From positions 62,001 to 126,000 of the forward strand of contig DATHDG010000011.1 of NCBI GenBank assembly GCA_035319125.1: DNA of 64,000 bases, in the 5' to 3' direction. The notes below the pieces were generated by a model. It made no database searches. It was not told where the DNA came from and was given only the letters and a program-made list of their open reading frames with translations. Source of the DNA: Fen-1308 sp035319125. Its GTDB lineage: Bacteria; Nitrospirota; Thermodesulfovibrionia; Thermodesulfovibrionales; Dissulfurispiraceae. Positions 24,305 to 33,035 of this stretch are shown piece by piece. Numbering within the stretch: position 1 is the first letter of the stretch; every line of letters starts with the position of its first letter. Both the position numbers and the translations under genes were made by a program.

Positions 24305-24784
24305 CTACCGTTCGCGGTTCATTCTTTTCAGTATCACGTCTTTGATAGCCCCCTTGCTGACAGCTTCATTCATCAGCAGCTTTTCAACGGCCTCGTCTTT
24401 GTCCTCAAGAAATTGTTTCTGGACACCCATTACCTCTATGGTCCCATGGTAGACTGCGAAGCGGTCCGGAATCCCTTCTATGCGATCGGGATTCTCAACA
24501 AGCATTCCTTTGTAACCTATCTGTGCAGGAATCACCGACTCGCGGCTGAAATTGTCCAGTCGTTTCGACCCTTCGAAGGCCGACTTCAACTTTGCAACTA
24601 TCTGGGGATCGGAAAGTTCGTATGTCGGATCGGGGTTTCCAGAGTAAATGAGCACTCTAACCGTCATGCTTTTCTCCTTGGCTGCCGCAACCCCGTTTCC
24701 GGGCAGCAATTCCGTCCGCAGCACCGCTGCCGTCAACAGACAGACTGCTATAATGGCGACTGCCGTTTTATTCTTCATGGTCAT
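24305..24784 (-). CDS. Secreted hypothetical protein of the radical SAM locus
   Basis: A 159-residue protein with a signal peptide (NKTAVAIIAVCLLTAAVL) and a mature part starting near MTVRVLIYSGNPDPTYEL. It contains no cysteine in the mature part. Family not recognised. AAAGGAGGTTCCAT precedes the ATG, 27 bp after the Cys-rich lipoprotein gene, so the two are probably co-transcribed. Confidence 0.7.
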   Translation of the reverse strand: MTMKNKTAVAIIAVCLLTAAVLRTELLPGNGVAAAKEKSMTVRVLIYSGNPDPTYELSDPQIVAKLKSAFEGSKRLDNFSRESVIPAQIGYKGMLVENPDRIEGIPDRFAVYHGTIEVMGVQKQFLEDKDEAVEKLLMNEAVSKGAIKDVILKRMNRER

Positions 24785-24811
24785 ATGGAACCTCCTTTTC
24801 TTTCGAAGCCA

Positions 24812-25351
24812 TTAATTTATGTTCTCATGCCCGTTGCCCTGTACGTCGTCCGAGCAGGAGCAAAAATAGCCGCAAAAATCCGTATAGCAAAGCCATCCTG
24901 AGCAGCGGTTTGCAGTCTCAGGGTTGGAGATCGTATTGCCGGATGCGTCGAGGTTAGTCGCCTGTGTCCCTCCGGGTTTATGTGACCACATTCCGTTGGA
25001 GCCCAGACGATACCAATGATAGTCTGTGCCTGGGTCTACAACAAGGCCTATCTTGTCTTTGCCGCTGGGGCAGACCCCAGATGCCGGAAGCGGCTCTATC
25101 CCGTCACTGACTGCAGCAGCTGCGACATTGGAGCAGGCCATGGGATTCGGATAGTGGCCGGAACGCCTGCCTGGCTGCGCGAACGTATCGGTCCGTTTAT
25201 TGTTTCCGTAATTATAGCAATTATTGTTGAACTGCACGGTGCCGCTATCGTTCCAGAAGGCAGGACTATAGGCCGGGATCTTGCAACATCCTGAAATCCC
25301 GAACCAGGCGACCATAATGATGGCTAGCAGAACGAATGTGCCAGTTTTCAT
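24812..25351 (-). CDS. Cys-rich lipoprotein of the radical SAM locus
   Basis: A 179-residue protein with a lipobox-like FGISGCC at the end of its signal peptide. The mature part has many Cys, Asn, Tyr and Trp residues: NNCYNYGNNKRTDTFAQPG, HWYRLGSNGMWSHKPGG and a tail with CSGWLCYTDFCGYFCSC. I recall this CYNYG...DTFAQPG / WYR..NGMWSHKPG pattern from widespread uncharacterised proteins, but no function is known to me. The ATG at 25351 (GGGAGGG upstream) is preferred over the longer frame to 25384. It follows the radical SAM gene by 94 bp. Confidence 0.75.
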   Translation of the reverse strand: MKTGTFVLLAIIMVAWFGISGCCKIPAYSPAFWNDSGTVQFNNNCYNYGNNKRTDTFAQPGRRSGHYPNPMACSNVAAAAVSDGIEPLPASGVCPSGKDKIGLVVDPGTDYHWYRLGSNGMWSHKPGGTQATNLDASGNTISNPETANRCSGWLCYTDFCGYFCSCSDDVQGNGHENIN

Positions 25352-25445
25352 TTTTTCCCTCCCGCTCTGTTTTCTCATCTCCAAAGGAGATGTGGTAGTC
25401 TCTATCGATTCGTATCAACTACACAATGTCTTAAATGCTGCTAAT

Positions 25446-26504
25446 TCAGGTCAGGAAATGTTGAGATTCCAAAGGCTGCAAGACTTCTTCTTCGCCGAGG
25501 TGATAAAGTCTTCCGTATTTTGTCCTTTCGGCGAATTCCTCATTATTAGCCAGCAATTCAATGTAGGGCTGCAGCCGTTCATCAGATAAGAGTTTATAGC
25601 AGACATCGCATGTGCAGTCTTTCATATAGCTCGAAGGCATCTTTTCCGAACAGCCGATTCGATTAAGCCATTCCAGTATCCTGTAAGGCCCCCAGACTCT
25701 TATGGTATGCAGTATTGCATTTGTTTCTGCTCTTTGCAGGATCTCTTCCAAAGACTCTGTTTTCAGGTCACCCAGGAGCAGCTTGTGCGGAGACTGAATT
25801 GTGATTGCCGGACCTATGCACCCGACTACCTGACCGTCAGGAAACACCACAGGGGAACTGGCCATTGTGCAGGCAGCCCGCGATGGTTCCGCTACCATTG
25901 GAAACCCTTCCTGGCTGAGGTGATGCCGGGCTCTGCCCACCGGAAATGTTTTTGACGTGACGATTTTATCCTCGTCCGCAAAGTCTTTCAGATGACACAT
26001 TAGATCTCTGAACTGCTGTGTATCCTCAGCATCCTTGCATACGGCGATGCTATATGTCAGCCCCAAATCTTTCAGGGCCTCAATGGAATTCCGTATGTTG
26101 GCAAGCGGAATAAAGCGCTGGTGATATGCATCTGTGCTGACGCATAGTAAGTGAATTGAAGGTAGGGTTTTCAGCAGGTTGATGGCGGTACGTTTCGAGG
26201 TGGCCCAAAAGCCATTGGTGACTGCGGATACCACAAAGCCCAGTGAATGAGCATAATCAGACAGGGTGCGAAGAGTATCGATGTCATGGAACACCTCTCC
26301 GCCTGTCAGGGCGCATGCCTTGATATATCCGTTATTGTATTTTGCTGCCTGTTCAATCCAACTGAGCGCTCTGTCCATGCGCATAACTTTCTTGCGGTGA
26401 GGCCCTGCTTCCACAATGCAATGCGGACAGGCTATGGTGCATTTATAAGTCAACATAAACCCAATATTAAACAGGAACGAACCAGGCGTGATATCTTCAT
26501 CCAT
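25446..26504 (-). CDS. Radical SAM protein with C-terminal cysteine clusters (peptide-modifying type)
   Basis: A 352-residue protein with the radical SAM motif CTIACPHC (C22, C26, C29), the GGE segment (LTGGEVFHD) and a SPASM/twitch-like C-terminal half with C212, C229 and then C285, C297, C299, C302, able to hold auxiliary Fe-S clusters. Such enzymes often install crosslinks or other changes in ribosomally made peptides. A 67-residue peptide gene lies just upstream in the same direction, and two exported proteins lie downstream. Ribosome site GAAGGAAATAAC. Substrate assignment is inference. Confidence 0.8.
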   Translation of the reverse strand: MDEDITPGSFLFNIGFMLTYKCTIACPHCIVEAGPHRKKVMRMDRALSWIEQAAKYNNGYIKACALTGGEVFHDIDTLRTLSDYAHSLGFVVSAVTNGFWATSKRTAINLLKTLPSIHLLCVSTDAYHQRFIPLANIRNSIEALKDLGLTYSIAVCKDAEDTQQFRDLMCHLKDFADEDKIVTSKTFPVGRARHHLSQEGFPMVAEPSRAACTMASSPVVFPDGQVVGCIGPAITIQSPHKLLLGDLKTESLEEILQRAETNAILHTIRVWGPYRILEWLNRIGCSEKMPSSYMKDCTCDVCYKLLSDERLQPYIELLANNEEFAERTKYGRLYHLGEEEVLQPLESQHFLT

Positions 26505-26550
26505 AATGTTATTTCCTTCTTATAGAGCAGAACTGCAGCTCCTAAAATAT

Positions 26551-26580
26551 TCTACGCTTGAGCGTGGGGGTCTCACGCCC
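26551..26580 (-). promoter_or_regulatory. Hairpin between peptide gene and radical SAM gene (attenuator candidate)
   Basis: In the 91-bp gap between the two genes a GCGTG / CACGC stem (26562-26578) overlaps an alternative ACGCT / AGCGT pairing (26554-26565). The two cannot form together. Structures at this place commonly reduce downstream enzyme expression relative to the peptide. The stems are only 5-6 bp, so support is modest. Confidence 0.35.
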
Positions 26581-26595
26581 TTTCTCAGATTAGCT

Positions 26596-26799
26596 CTAGC
26601 GCCCTTTGGAAATAATGGCAACGTCAAAGTTTGCCTGGAATTCCTTGTCAGCAAGATTCCTGACAAAAGCCTCATTTTTGAGCAGATCAATTGGAAGCGG
26701 AAAGAGCCCACGAGTTTCATCAGGCAGGACTATTCTCACCTCTTTAGTCATTTCTTCGAGAATTACTCTTGGTATCTTCAAAGGCTGTTTGGCTGACAT
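26596..26799 (-). CDS. 67-residue peptide, candidate RiPP precursor
   Basis: A short soluble protein without cysteine: a charged N-terminal half (IPRVILEEMTKEVRIVLPDE), a middle GLFPLPIDLL and a C-terminal ADKEFQANFDVAIISKGR. A clear AAAGGAGAAAGATA ribosome site precedes the ATG, and a TATAAT -10 box (26827-26822) lies about 23 bp upstream. Its place directly before a radical SAM enzyme, size and leader-plus-core look make it a candidate substrate. No known precursor family is recognised; it could instead be a small regulator or partner subunit. Confidence 0.65.
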   Translation of the reverse strand: MSAKQPLKIPRVILEEMTKEVRIVLPDETRGLFPLPIDLLKNEAFVRNLADKEFQANFDVAIISKGR

Positions 26800-27103
26800 T
26801 ATCTTTCTCCTTTCAATTTGGATTATACAAATGACCTGATCATGCGGGCATTGCAGACTTGTTGCGCAAATTATTCAGGAAGCTACTCGGCGTCTGGACC
26901 CCGCAGACACCGGATTCTGCATCGGCTTTCTCAAATTGTCTTCCGACGCAGCTGCAATATTGCTCAGTCTATGAAACATTAGAACGGTTTTCAATTGTGG
27001 AAAATACGTATTTTGGGCAGCGGAAATATTTATATCATCTATACATAGCCGGTGCGACTGCTGCATATTGAATCCCATTTTACGGATGCTGTATGCTTAA
27101 TCC
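26800..27103. other. 304-bp divergent intergenic region
   Basis: Between the divergent peptide gene and hemH. It holds the minus-strand TATAAT at 26822-26827 for the peptide gene and AT-rich sequence near 26990-27060; no ORF or repeat of note. hemH starts without a visible ribosome site. Confidence 0.5.
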
Positions 27104-28039
27104 ATGACAGGAGTTTTGCTGCTTAATCTCGGCGGTCCTGATTCACTCAAGGCCGTCAGGTCGTTTCTTTTCAATCTCTTTTCGGACAGGGAGATAATAA
27201 GGTTGGGTCCGCCTTTTCTCCAGAAGCCGATTGCTGCATTGATTGCTGCAACGCGCGCCGGCAAGGCCCGGTCCATGTACAGGCAGATAGGGGGTAAATC
27301 ACCCATTCTTGATATCACAAGGGCGCAGGCGTCAGAGCTCGAAAAACTGCTTAATTCGGACAATGAGCGATATCGCGTATACATCGGAATGAGATACTGG
27401 CATCCTTTTATAGAGGATGCCATGGAGAGGATGCATCGTGATGGAATAAGAGATATTGTTGCTCTGGGACTTTATCCTCACTACTCGATCGCCACTACGG
27501 GGTCGTCGTTCCTGGAGCTGAAGAAGGCAATAAAGCACTATCAAGCGATCAATCTTCGTTTCATCAAATCGTGGTATGCACACCCGCTTTATATAGACGC
27601 TATGATCGAGCGGATCAGAAAAGGTCTGGCCTTATTCGGAGCAGAACCTGATGTGCTATTCAGCGCTCACAGCCTGCCGCAGAAGTTCATCGATGACGGC
27701 GATCCGTACCTGAAAGAAATTCAAGGCACTATCAGCGCTATCACAAGTAAGATCGGCCTGAAATGGCATCTTGCGTTCCAGAGCAAGAGCGGACCGGTGA
27801 AATGGCTGGAGCCTTCGACAGAGCAAATGATTGGAGAGCTTGCGAGGAAAGGTGTCAGGAATCTGCTCGTTGTTCCGATCAGTTTCGTCTCTGACCATAT
27901 AGAGACTCTGTACGAGATCGACATTCTGTACAAAGACATAGCATCAGTTCTTGGGATCGAGCTTAAGCGGAGTGGATCTTTGAACACTTCACCAACTTTC
28001 ATAAAGGCGCTTGCGGAGATAGTGAAGGCATCTGAATAA
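27104..28039 (+). CDS. hemH: Ferrochelatase HemH
   Basis: A 311-residue protein starting GVLLLNLGGPDSL, with YRQIGGKSPIL, the conserved LYPHYS motif, the FSAHSLPQKFID segment whose His is the metal-insertion residue, and the C-terminal PISFVSDHIETLYEID. It inserts Fe2+ into porphyrin for heme, needed here for cytochromes such as DsrJ. Protoporphyrinogen oxidase follows, separated by a 167-bp inserted element. Confidence 0.95.
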   Translation: MTGVLLLNLGGPDSLKAVRSFLFNLFSDREIIRLGPPFLQKPIAALIAATRAGKARSMYRQIGGKSPILDITRAQASELEKLLNSDNERYRVYIGMRYWHPFIEDAMERMHRDGIRDIVALGLYPHYSIATTGSSFLELKKAIKHYQAINLRFIKSWYAHPLYIDAMIERIRKGLALFGAEPDVLFSAHSLPQKFIDDGDPYLKEIQGTISAITSKIGLKWHLAFQSKSGPVKWLEPSTEQMIGELARKGVRNLLVVPISFVSDHIETLYEIDILYKDIASVLGIELKRSGSLNTSPTFIKALAEIVKASE

Positions 28040-28057
28040 ATCCTAACGTTGCTTAAT

Positions 28058-28224
28058 CCGCATGGGAGGAAGGCCTCAAGGTCTTTAAAATGCGAGGCTG
28101 AAATCATACTCATCTGGACTAGCAGGATTTTACCAATTGTGAATTCCCGTTATTGATGAATTTATGGGAATGAAAATCTTTATAGGTATCGCCTTAAAGC
28201 CTTTGATTTACCCCTCCCATTCTG
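28058..28224 (+). mobile_element. MITE-like inverted-repeat element, copy A
   Basis: A 167-bp non-coding element. Its left end (GGGAGGAAGGCCTCAAGG, then TCTTTAAAATGCGA) and the reverse complement of its right end (CCTTAAAGCCTTTGAT, then CCCCTCCCATTCTG) match each other over about 38 bp. The whole element matches copy B (34041-34208) in inverted orientation, including the internal ATGAAAATCTT and TATCGCTTTAAAGCC-type blocks. It carries no transposase, so it is a non-autonomous miniature element. It sits between hemH and the protoporphyrinogen oxidase gene; the remaining ~205 bp up to that gene hold only a TATAAT at 28395-28400. Confidence 0.75.
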
Positions 28225-28429
28225 GTGTTAGAAATTTTACGCAACTGTGAGGCAAAGTATCTCTTGGAGGCCATCGGTTCATCCCGTCTGTGCGCTCTTG
28301 GGAAATCTATTTGCAGCGATGAGACAATTTTTGTTCCGCAACGAGATCCAAAGATTCAACAGTATGGTTCGTCCTTAATTGATATCTGATAAGTTATAAT
28401 TCCTAGATAATGTATTCGTGGAGGTTTTG

Positions 28430-29797
28430 ATGAGAATAGCAATCGTGGGTGGTGGAATCTCCGGCCTTTCACTAGCCTACGCTCTTTTTGAAAAGAAACG
28501 TGATGCCGACATAAAGGTTTTCGAGGCAGAGAATCGTCCTGGCGGAAAGATATATACAGAGAAAGTCGACGGTTATGTATGCGAAGCCGGAGTGAATGGA
28601 TTCCTCGATAATAAGCCCAGCACTCTTGAACTGGCGAAAAGGATAAATCTGATGCCATTAAGGAGTAATGATAATGCGAGAAAAAGATTTATCTATACTG
28701 ACGGCATGCTGCGGCAAATACCGGATTCGGCCATGAAATTCTTCATGTCCAATTTTCTAAGCTTTCCGGGACGCGCAAGGATGATTTGTGAATATTTTGT
28801 CCCCCCATCCAGAAATGACGACGAAACACTTGAATCGTTCGCGACCAGGAGGGTCGGCAGGGAATTTTACGAAAAGCTTCTGGATCCAATGGCCTCAGGG
28901 GTTTATGCCGGCGACCCTGCAAAGATGAGCATAAGAAGCTGCTTCGCAAAGGTTTACGATCTGGAGCAGAAATACGGCGGACTGATAAAGGGCTTTATGG
29001 CTACGGGGAAAGAGGCCAAGAGGACCGGGAAAAAAGTTGAGGCTGGGCCGGGCGGCACGCTCATGTCGTTTAATAATGGTATGTATAGCTTAATTGAAAC
29101 ATTGAAAAACCTGCTTGGCGAGAAGATCGATACAGGCAAAACAGCAAGGGGGATCGAGAAGATCGAAAACGGGTACCGGCTGTATTTCAAAGATGGCTCA
29201 TATTATGAAGCCGACTGTCTTGTCCTGGCATGTCCTGCTATTGATTCAGCAGAAATAGTTCGGGACTTTGATAAGACGATCTTTGATACGTTGAAGACCA
29301 TTCCATATCCGGCGTTGTCAGTGGTTTCCTTCGGTTACAAGAGGGAAAAGATCCATCGTGACGTAAATCTGTTTGGTTATCTTATACCGGCTAAGGAAAG
29401 GCGGAGAATACTTGGTACGCTTTTCGATTCCAGCATATTTGAAAACCGGGCGCCTGAAGGATATGTGCTGCTGAGAAACATGGTGGGTGGTGCCAGGGCA
29501 GAACGGCTGGCTATACTGGACGATGAAAAACTGATCGGCCTGGTGCGCGACGAACTAGCGGCCATAATGGGTCTCATGGCCGAACCGGATTTCGTAAGGA
29601 TTTTTAGGTGGGAAAGGGCGATCCCTCAGTATCTTGTCGGTCATTATAGAAAACTGGAGACGCTTGATAATGCGATGGCGAAGCACAATAATTTTTATCT
29701 TACAGGGAATGCCTATCGCGGCGTTGCCGTTAACGATTGCATTGCCAATAGCTACAAACTTGCTGAAGAGATAGCAACAAAAGCGACTTGGAGATAG
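28430..29797 (+). CDS. hemY: Protoporphyrinogen/coproporphyrinogen oxidase (HemY type)
   Basis: A 455-residue flavoprotein with FAD-binding IAIVGGGISGLSLAYAL, FEAENRPGGKI, a PGGTLMSF-type central motif and the C-terminal FYLTGNAYRGVAVNDCI signature of HemY-family oxidases. It oxidises protoporphyrinogen IX or coproporphyrinogen III ahead of the ferrochelatase gene beside it. The ATG at 28430 has GGAGG at 5 bp; the GTG at 28418 would add four residues. Confidence 0.93.
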   Translation: MRIAIVGGGISGLSLAYALFEKKRDADIKVFEAENRPGGKIYTEKVDGYVCEAGVNGFLDNKPSTLELAKRINLMPLRSNDNARKRFIYTDGMLRQIPDSAMKFFMSNFLSFPGRARMICEYFVPPSRNDDETLESFATRRVGREFYEKLLDPMASGVYAGDPAKMSIRSCFAKVYDLEQKYGGLIKGFMATGKEAKRTGKKVEAGPGGTLMSFNNGMYSLIETLKNLLGEKIDTGKTARGIEKIENGYRLYFKDGSYYEADCLVLACPAIDSAEIVRDFDKTIFDTLKTIPYPALSVVSFGYKREKIHRDVNLFGYLIPAKERRRILGTLFDSSIFENRAPEGYVLLRNMVGGARAERLAILDDEKLIGLVRDELAAIMGLMAEPDFVRIFRWERAIPQYLVGHYRKLETLDNAMAKHNNFYLTGNAYRGVAVNDCIANSYKLAEEIATKATWR

Positions 29798-29867
29798 AAG
29801 CTTACAAACAGGCCTTCAAATCGTCTTTATCAGAAGTAGCCCCGCACGGAGGCTAGCGGCAAACCCT

Positions 29868-30377
29868 TCAGAGGCTGCTGGCAACAACATGCGGCGAGTC
29901 TTCGGTTATAAGGTGACAATAGGCTCGGACAGTTGCCTTCTGAACACGAGCCTCTATTTGTTTGCGAGCTATCGTGCAAAGTTTCTTCAGGACATCCATT
30001 TGCTTTCCATAATACAGGTATGGATAAAGATCGCAGACAGGTGAAGAGGTAAACAATGATAGTGCAGATTCTGCAACACCCGCGTTCTTCAGCACGATAA
30101 ACACATCTTTGGCTGAGCTGAAATCGGATCTCCAGGCTGCCGCTCTGAGCATGTTCTCCCAACCGACCGCCAGATGGATGCGAGTCGGACAGGACTCTGA
30201 CTCGTTGCATGCATCGACAAGCGAGGCGATGAGCGGAAAGGCATTGCCGGAATCATCAGCTGCAATGTAAGAGCTCTTGCTATACCGGAAGAGGTCCATG
30301 TGCGACCGCAATGCAGATTCCGTGTCGCAGATTACAACCTCTGAAAGGCCGGCGATGCTCTCGCTTGAGAGGTACAT
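29868..30377 (-). CDS. Hypothetical 169-residue protein
   Basis: A soluble protein (MYLSSESIAGLSEVV start) with six cysteines (DACNESESC, SSPVCDLYPYLYYG, LKKLCTIA, RAYCHL). The rival minus-strand frame 29830-30210 is less protein-like. No ribosome site is obvious, and start codons at 30377 or 30401 are possible. Family not recognised. Confidence 0.5.
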   Translation of the reverse strand: MYLSSESIAGLSEVVICDTESALRSHMDLFRYSKSSYIAADDSGNAFPLIASLVDACNESESCPTRIHLAVGWENMLRAAAWRSDFSSAKDVFIVLKNAGVAESALSLFTSSPVCDLYPYLYYGKQMDVLKKLCTIARKQIEARVQKATVRAYCHLITEDSPHVVASSL

Positions 30378-30509
30378 TATGAATTGTAGCACAAGGCACA
30401 AGCCTTGGGAATCTTCCGTGATACTATCCTGTTCAGTTCTGATGCTGAGTAATGCAATTCTATATCAATGAAGCGTAATATCCAGCAAGGACTCATTGAT
30501 CTGCGAGAT

Positions 30510-30773
30510 CTAACGGATATTATTCGCTGAAAACAGAAGAACCTTGTCACCTACAAATGCTACTGTTACAGACTTCTTCTCGTTGCCCCAAACGCAGTTT
30601 CTCATCCCTATTAAATCATTACACTTATCGGGTGTGCCGAGTATTCTTGTAGTTTCTTCATATGTCATGCCGCTTTTAATCTTATTGTAGTTATCCATAG
30701 TTAGCCTGCTGCAACTCATCAGGCAACCCAGAATAATACCAATAGACATTAGCAAGAGTAATTTCTTATTCAT
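30510..30773 (-). CDS. Small lipoprotein, BamE/SmpA-like fold
   Basis: An 87-residue protein with a lipoprotein signal ending in the lipobox LMSC (Cys at 21) and a mature part MDNYNKIKSGMTYEETTRILGTPDKC, the Gly-Met/Thr..Ile-Leu-Gly-x-Pro pattern of SmpA/OmlA-BamE and DUF3862-type proteins. Likely anchored in the envelope. AATGGAGGTCACC precedes the ATG at 30773, favouring it over the longer frame. Confidence 0.8.
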   Translation of the reverse strand: MNKKLLLLMSIGIILGCLMSCSRLTMDNYNKIKSGMTYEETTRILGTPDKCNDLIGMRNCVWGNEKKSVTVAFVGDKVLLFSANNIR

Positions 30774-30977
30774 GGTGACCTCCATTATTAAGTAGAGCAT
30801 AGTATTCTGCAAAGTGATGTCTGAAGTCAAAATGCGTTGCAATAGGGTCAATCTATAGTGTGCAAGAGACTGATAGAAATAAACAATTGGATATGACTTT
30901 CCGGTACGCGTTATTTTGAATGACGGGTTTCCTGTATCAGTTTGATCAATAGCACTATTTTCACTGAGGAGGCATTT

Positions 30978-32270
30978 ATGTCAAAAGACTATACCCAAAT
31001 GTGGGGCAGTATCGGGCTCAATCTGAAGGCTCATGAAGGCCTGCTGTCGGTGCTCGGTGATGCATATAAGGGCATCTATCTGTCGCAGAAGAACAGGCCC
31101 GGAGGTATGGACTATTTTGATTTTGTAATTTCGGAGGTCCACGGGTTAAGGATAGAAGAGATCGTTGAGGCGAAAGAAAGCGGCAAGAAAGTTGTTGGTA
31201 CATTTTGTGTATACGTGCCGGAAGAATTGGTACTTGCTGTCAACGGTGTATGCATTGGGCTCTGCGCCGGCGCCGAAGTCGGATCTGACGAAGCTGAAAG
31301 ATATGTGCCGCGCAATACCTGTGCATTGATCAAGGCCTTTCTGGGGTTTAAGCTGGCCGGACTATGCCCATATGTCGAACTTACAGATCTGATCGTTGGA
31401 GAAACAACATGCGATGGCAAAAAGAAAGCCTATGAAATATTTGATGAGATAACCAGGAAGGTTTATGTTATGGAATTGCCCAGCATGAAAGGGGAAGATG
31501 GAAGGAAGATGTGGAGGAATGAGATCAGGCGTTTCGCGGACAAGCTTGAAGCATTGACCGGCAATAAGATAACGCTTGAAAAACTTAGAGAATCCTCGAA
31601 GCTCGTCAATGCCAAGAGAAAGGCCCTTCAGAGGCTATCGGCGTTGAGGGCTGCTGATCCCGCCCCTATATCCGGACTCGATGCACTTTTGATTAATCAA
31701 GTGTCTTTTTATGATGATCCTGTTCGCTTTACGGCAAAGACAAATGAACTCTGCGATGAACTGGAAGCGCGCGTGAAATCCGGTACTGGTGTTGCCCCAA
31801 AAGGCGGTCCGCGAGTGCTGATTTCAGGATCGCCTATGGCGATACCGAACTGGAAGCTTCACGCCATTATTGAGGGAAGCGGCGCGACAGTTGTCGGAGA
31901 GGAATCCTGCGTGGGAGAACGCAATTTCAGGACACTTCTGGATGAGGGATTCTCGTCAGTAGAACAGGCATTTGACAATATTTCGACACGATCTCTCACG
32001 GTGGACTGCGCCTGTTTTACCCCTAATAGCGAGCGCCTGGATAATATAAAGGAAATGGTTACGCGTCTGAACGCGGGTGGAGTTATACATTATGCGCTTC
32101 AATTTTGCACGCCGTATATGATGGAGGCATATAAAGCAAAGAAAATATCGGATACCATGGGAGTGCCTTTTCTGCGGATAGAGACCGACTACAGCATGGA
32201 AGACATGGGTCAATTGAAGACAAGAGTAGGGGCCTTTTTAGAGATGTTACAGGCGAGGGCCCGTGCTTGA
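30978..32270 (+). CDS. Double-cubane cluster protein (2-hydroxyacyl-CoA dehydratase-like)
   Basis: A 430-residue member of the HgdB/BcrBC/FldBC family with many cysteines (GTFCVYVPEELV, GVCIGLCAGAEVG, PRNTCALIKAF, GETTCDGKKKAYE, GEESCVGERNFR, DCACFTPNSER, QFCTPYMMEA). As a single subunit paired with one activator, without a second dehydratase subunit, it fits the double-cubane cluster proteins (DCCP), which carry an [8Fe-9S] cluster and perform ATP-driven, very low potential reductions of small molecules. Physiological substrate unknown. The ATG at 30978 has GAGGAGGC. Confidence 0.85.
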   Translation: MSKDYTQMWGSIGLNLKAHEGLLSVLGDAYKGIYLSQKNRPGGMDYFDFVISEVHGLRIEEIVEAKESGKKVVGTFCVYVPEELVLAVNGVCIGLCAGAEVGSDEAERYVPRNTCALIKAFLGFKLAGLCPYVELTDLIVGETTCDGKKKAYEIFDEITRKVYVMELPSMKGEDGRKMWRNEIRRFADKLEALTGNKITLEKLRESSKLVNAKRKALQRLSALRAADPAPISGLDALLINQVSFYDDPVRFTAKTNELCDELEARVKSGTGVAPKGGPRVLISGSPMAIPNWKLHAIIEGSGATVVGEESCVGERNFRTLLDEGFSSVEQAFDNISTRSLTVDCACFTPNSERLDNIKEMVTRLNAGGVIHYALQFCTPYMMEAYKAKKISDTMGVPFLRIETDYSMEDMGQLKTRVGAFLEMLQARARA

Positions 32271-33028
32271 TATCAGCCGGTATTGATATCGGGTCCAGAT
32301 ACATCAAATACGTACTTGCTGAAGACGGCAACATTATCGCAACGGAGAAAAAAGAGACTGGTCATGACCCTCTCGGAACCTGCCATAGTATCATTGCGCA
32401 CTCCGCCCGTAAACGGCCTGAGCGCATAGTAGCGACTGGTTACGGGCGCTATTTGCTGGAGGTGCATGGAGATATTCATACTATTACGGAAATAAAGGCC
32501 GTCGCGAAGGGGGCAAGGGAGGTTTTCTCATCCTGCCGTACTATTATAGATATTGGCGGTCAGGACACTAAAGTGATAGCTCTTGACGGAAAAGGTATAG
32601 TATCAGGGTTTGAGATGAACGACCGATGCGCAGCCGGAACCGGAAGATTTCTGGAAATCATGGCCCGCACGCTTGGATTCTCTATTGATGAATTTGGCAG
32701 ATCATGCAGCGTGCATAAGGACGTAACAAAGGCGATCAAAATAAATAGCATGTGTACTGTGTTTGCCGAGTCAGAGGTTGTAGGACTCATTGCCAAAGGT
32801 GTCCCAAGAGATGAGATAGCAGCCGCCATCCATGAGTCAATCGCCAGCAGGGTTATATCACTAGTCAAAAGGATCCGGATTAATGGGGGAGTTGTTTTTG
32901 CGGGTGGTTGCGCAATGAACCATTGCCTGGCAAAGTGTCTCTCGGAGCGTCTGCAGAAGCCGCTCCAGATAAGTGATCGTCCTGATATGCTTGCTGCTCT
33001 CGGCGCTGCCATATACGCTGCAAGCTAA
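32267..33028 (+). CDS. ATPase activator of the double-cubane protein (BadF/HgdC family)
   Basis: A 253-residue ASKHA-fold ATPase: GIDIGSRYIKYV phosphate-binding loop, IDIGGQDTKVIAL, and cysteines in NDRCAAGTGRFLE and INSMCTVFAESEV, which hold the [4Fe-4S] cluster shared between two monomers. It hydrolyses ATP to push electrons into its partner. It starts at a TTG overlapping the partner's stop codon (TTGA), so expression is coupled. Convergent with the following methyltransferase. Confidence 0.9.
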   Translation: MISAGIDIGSRYIKYVLAEDGNIIATEKKETGHDPLGTCHSIIAHSARKRPERIVATGYGRYLLEVHGDIHTITEIKAVAKGAREVFSSCRTIIDIGGQDTKVIALDGKGIVSGFEMNDRCAAGTGRFLEIMARTLGFSIDEFGRSCSVHKDVTKAIKINSMCTVFAESEVVGLIAKGVPRDEIAAAIHESIASRVISLVKRIRINGGVVFAGGCAMNHCLAKCLSERLQKPLQISDRPDMLAALGAAIYAAS

Positions 33029-33035
33029 ACATATA

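Noticed and set aside
29830..30210. 126-codon minus-strand frame overlapping the hypothetical gene at 29868-30377
   Set aside because: Ser/Arg/Cys-rich shadow composition; the other frame looks more protein-like.
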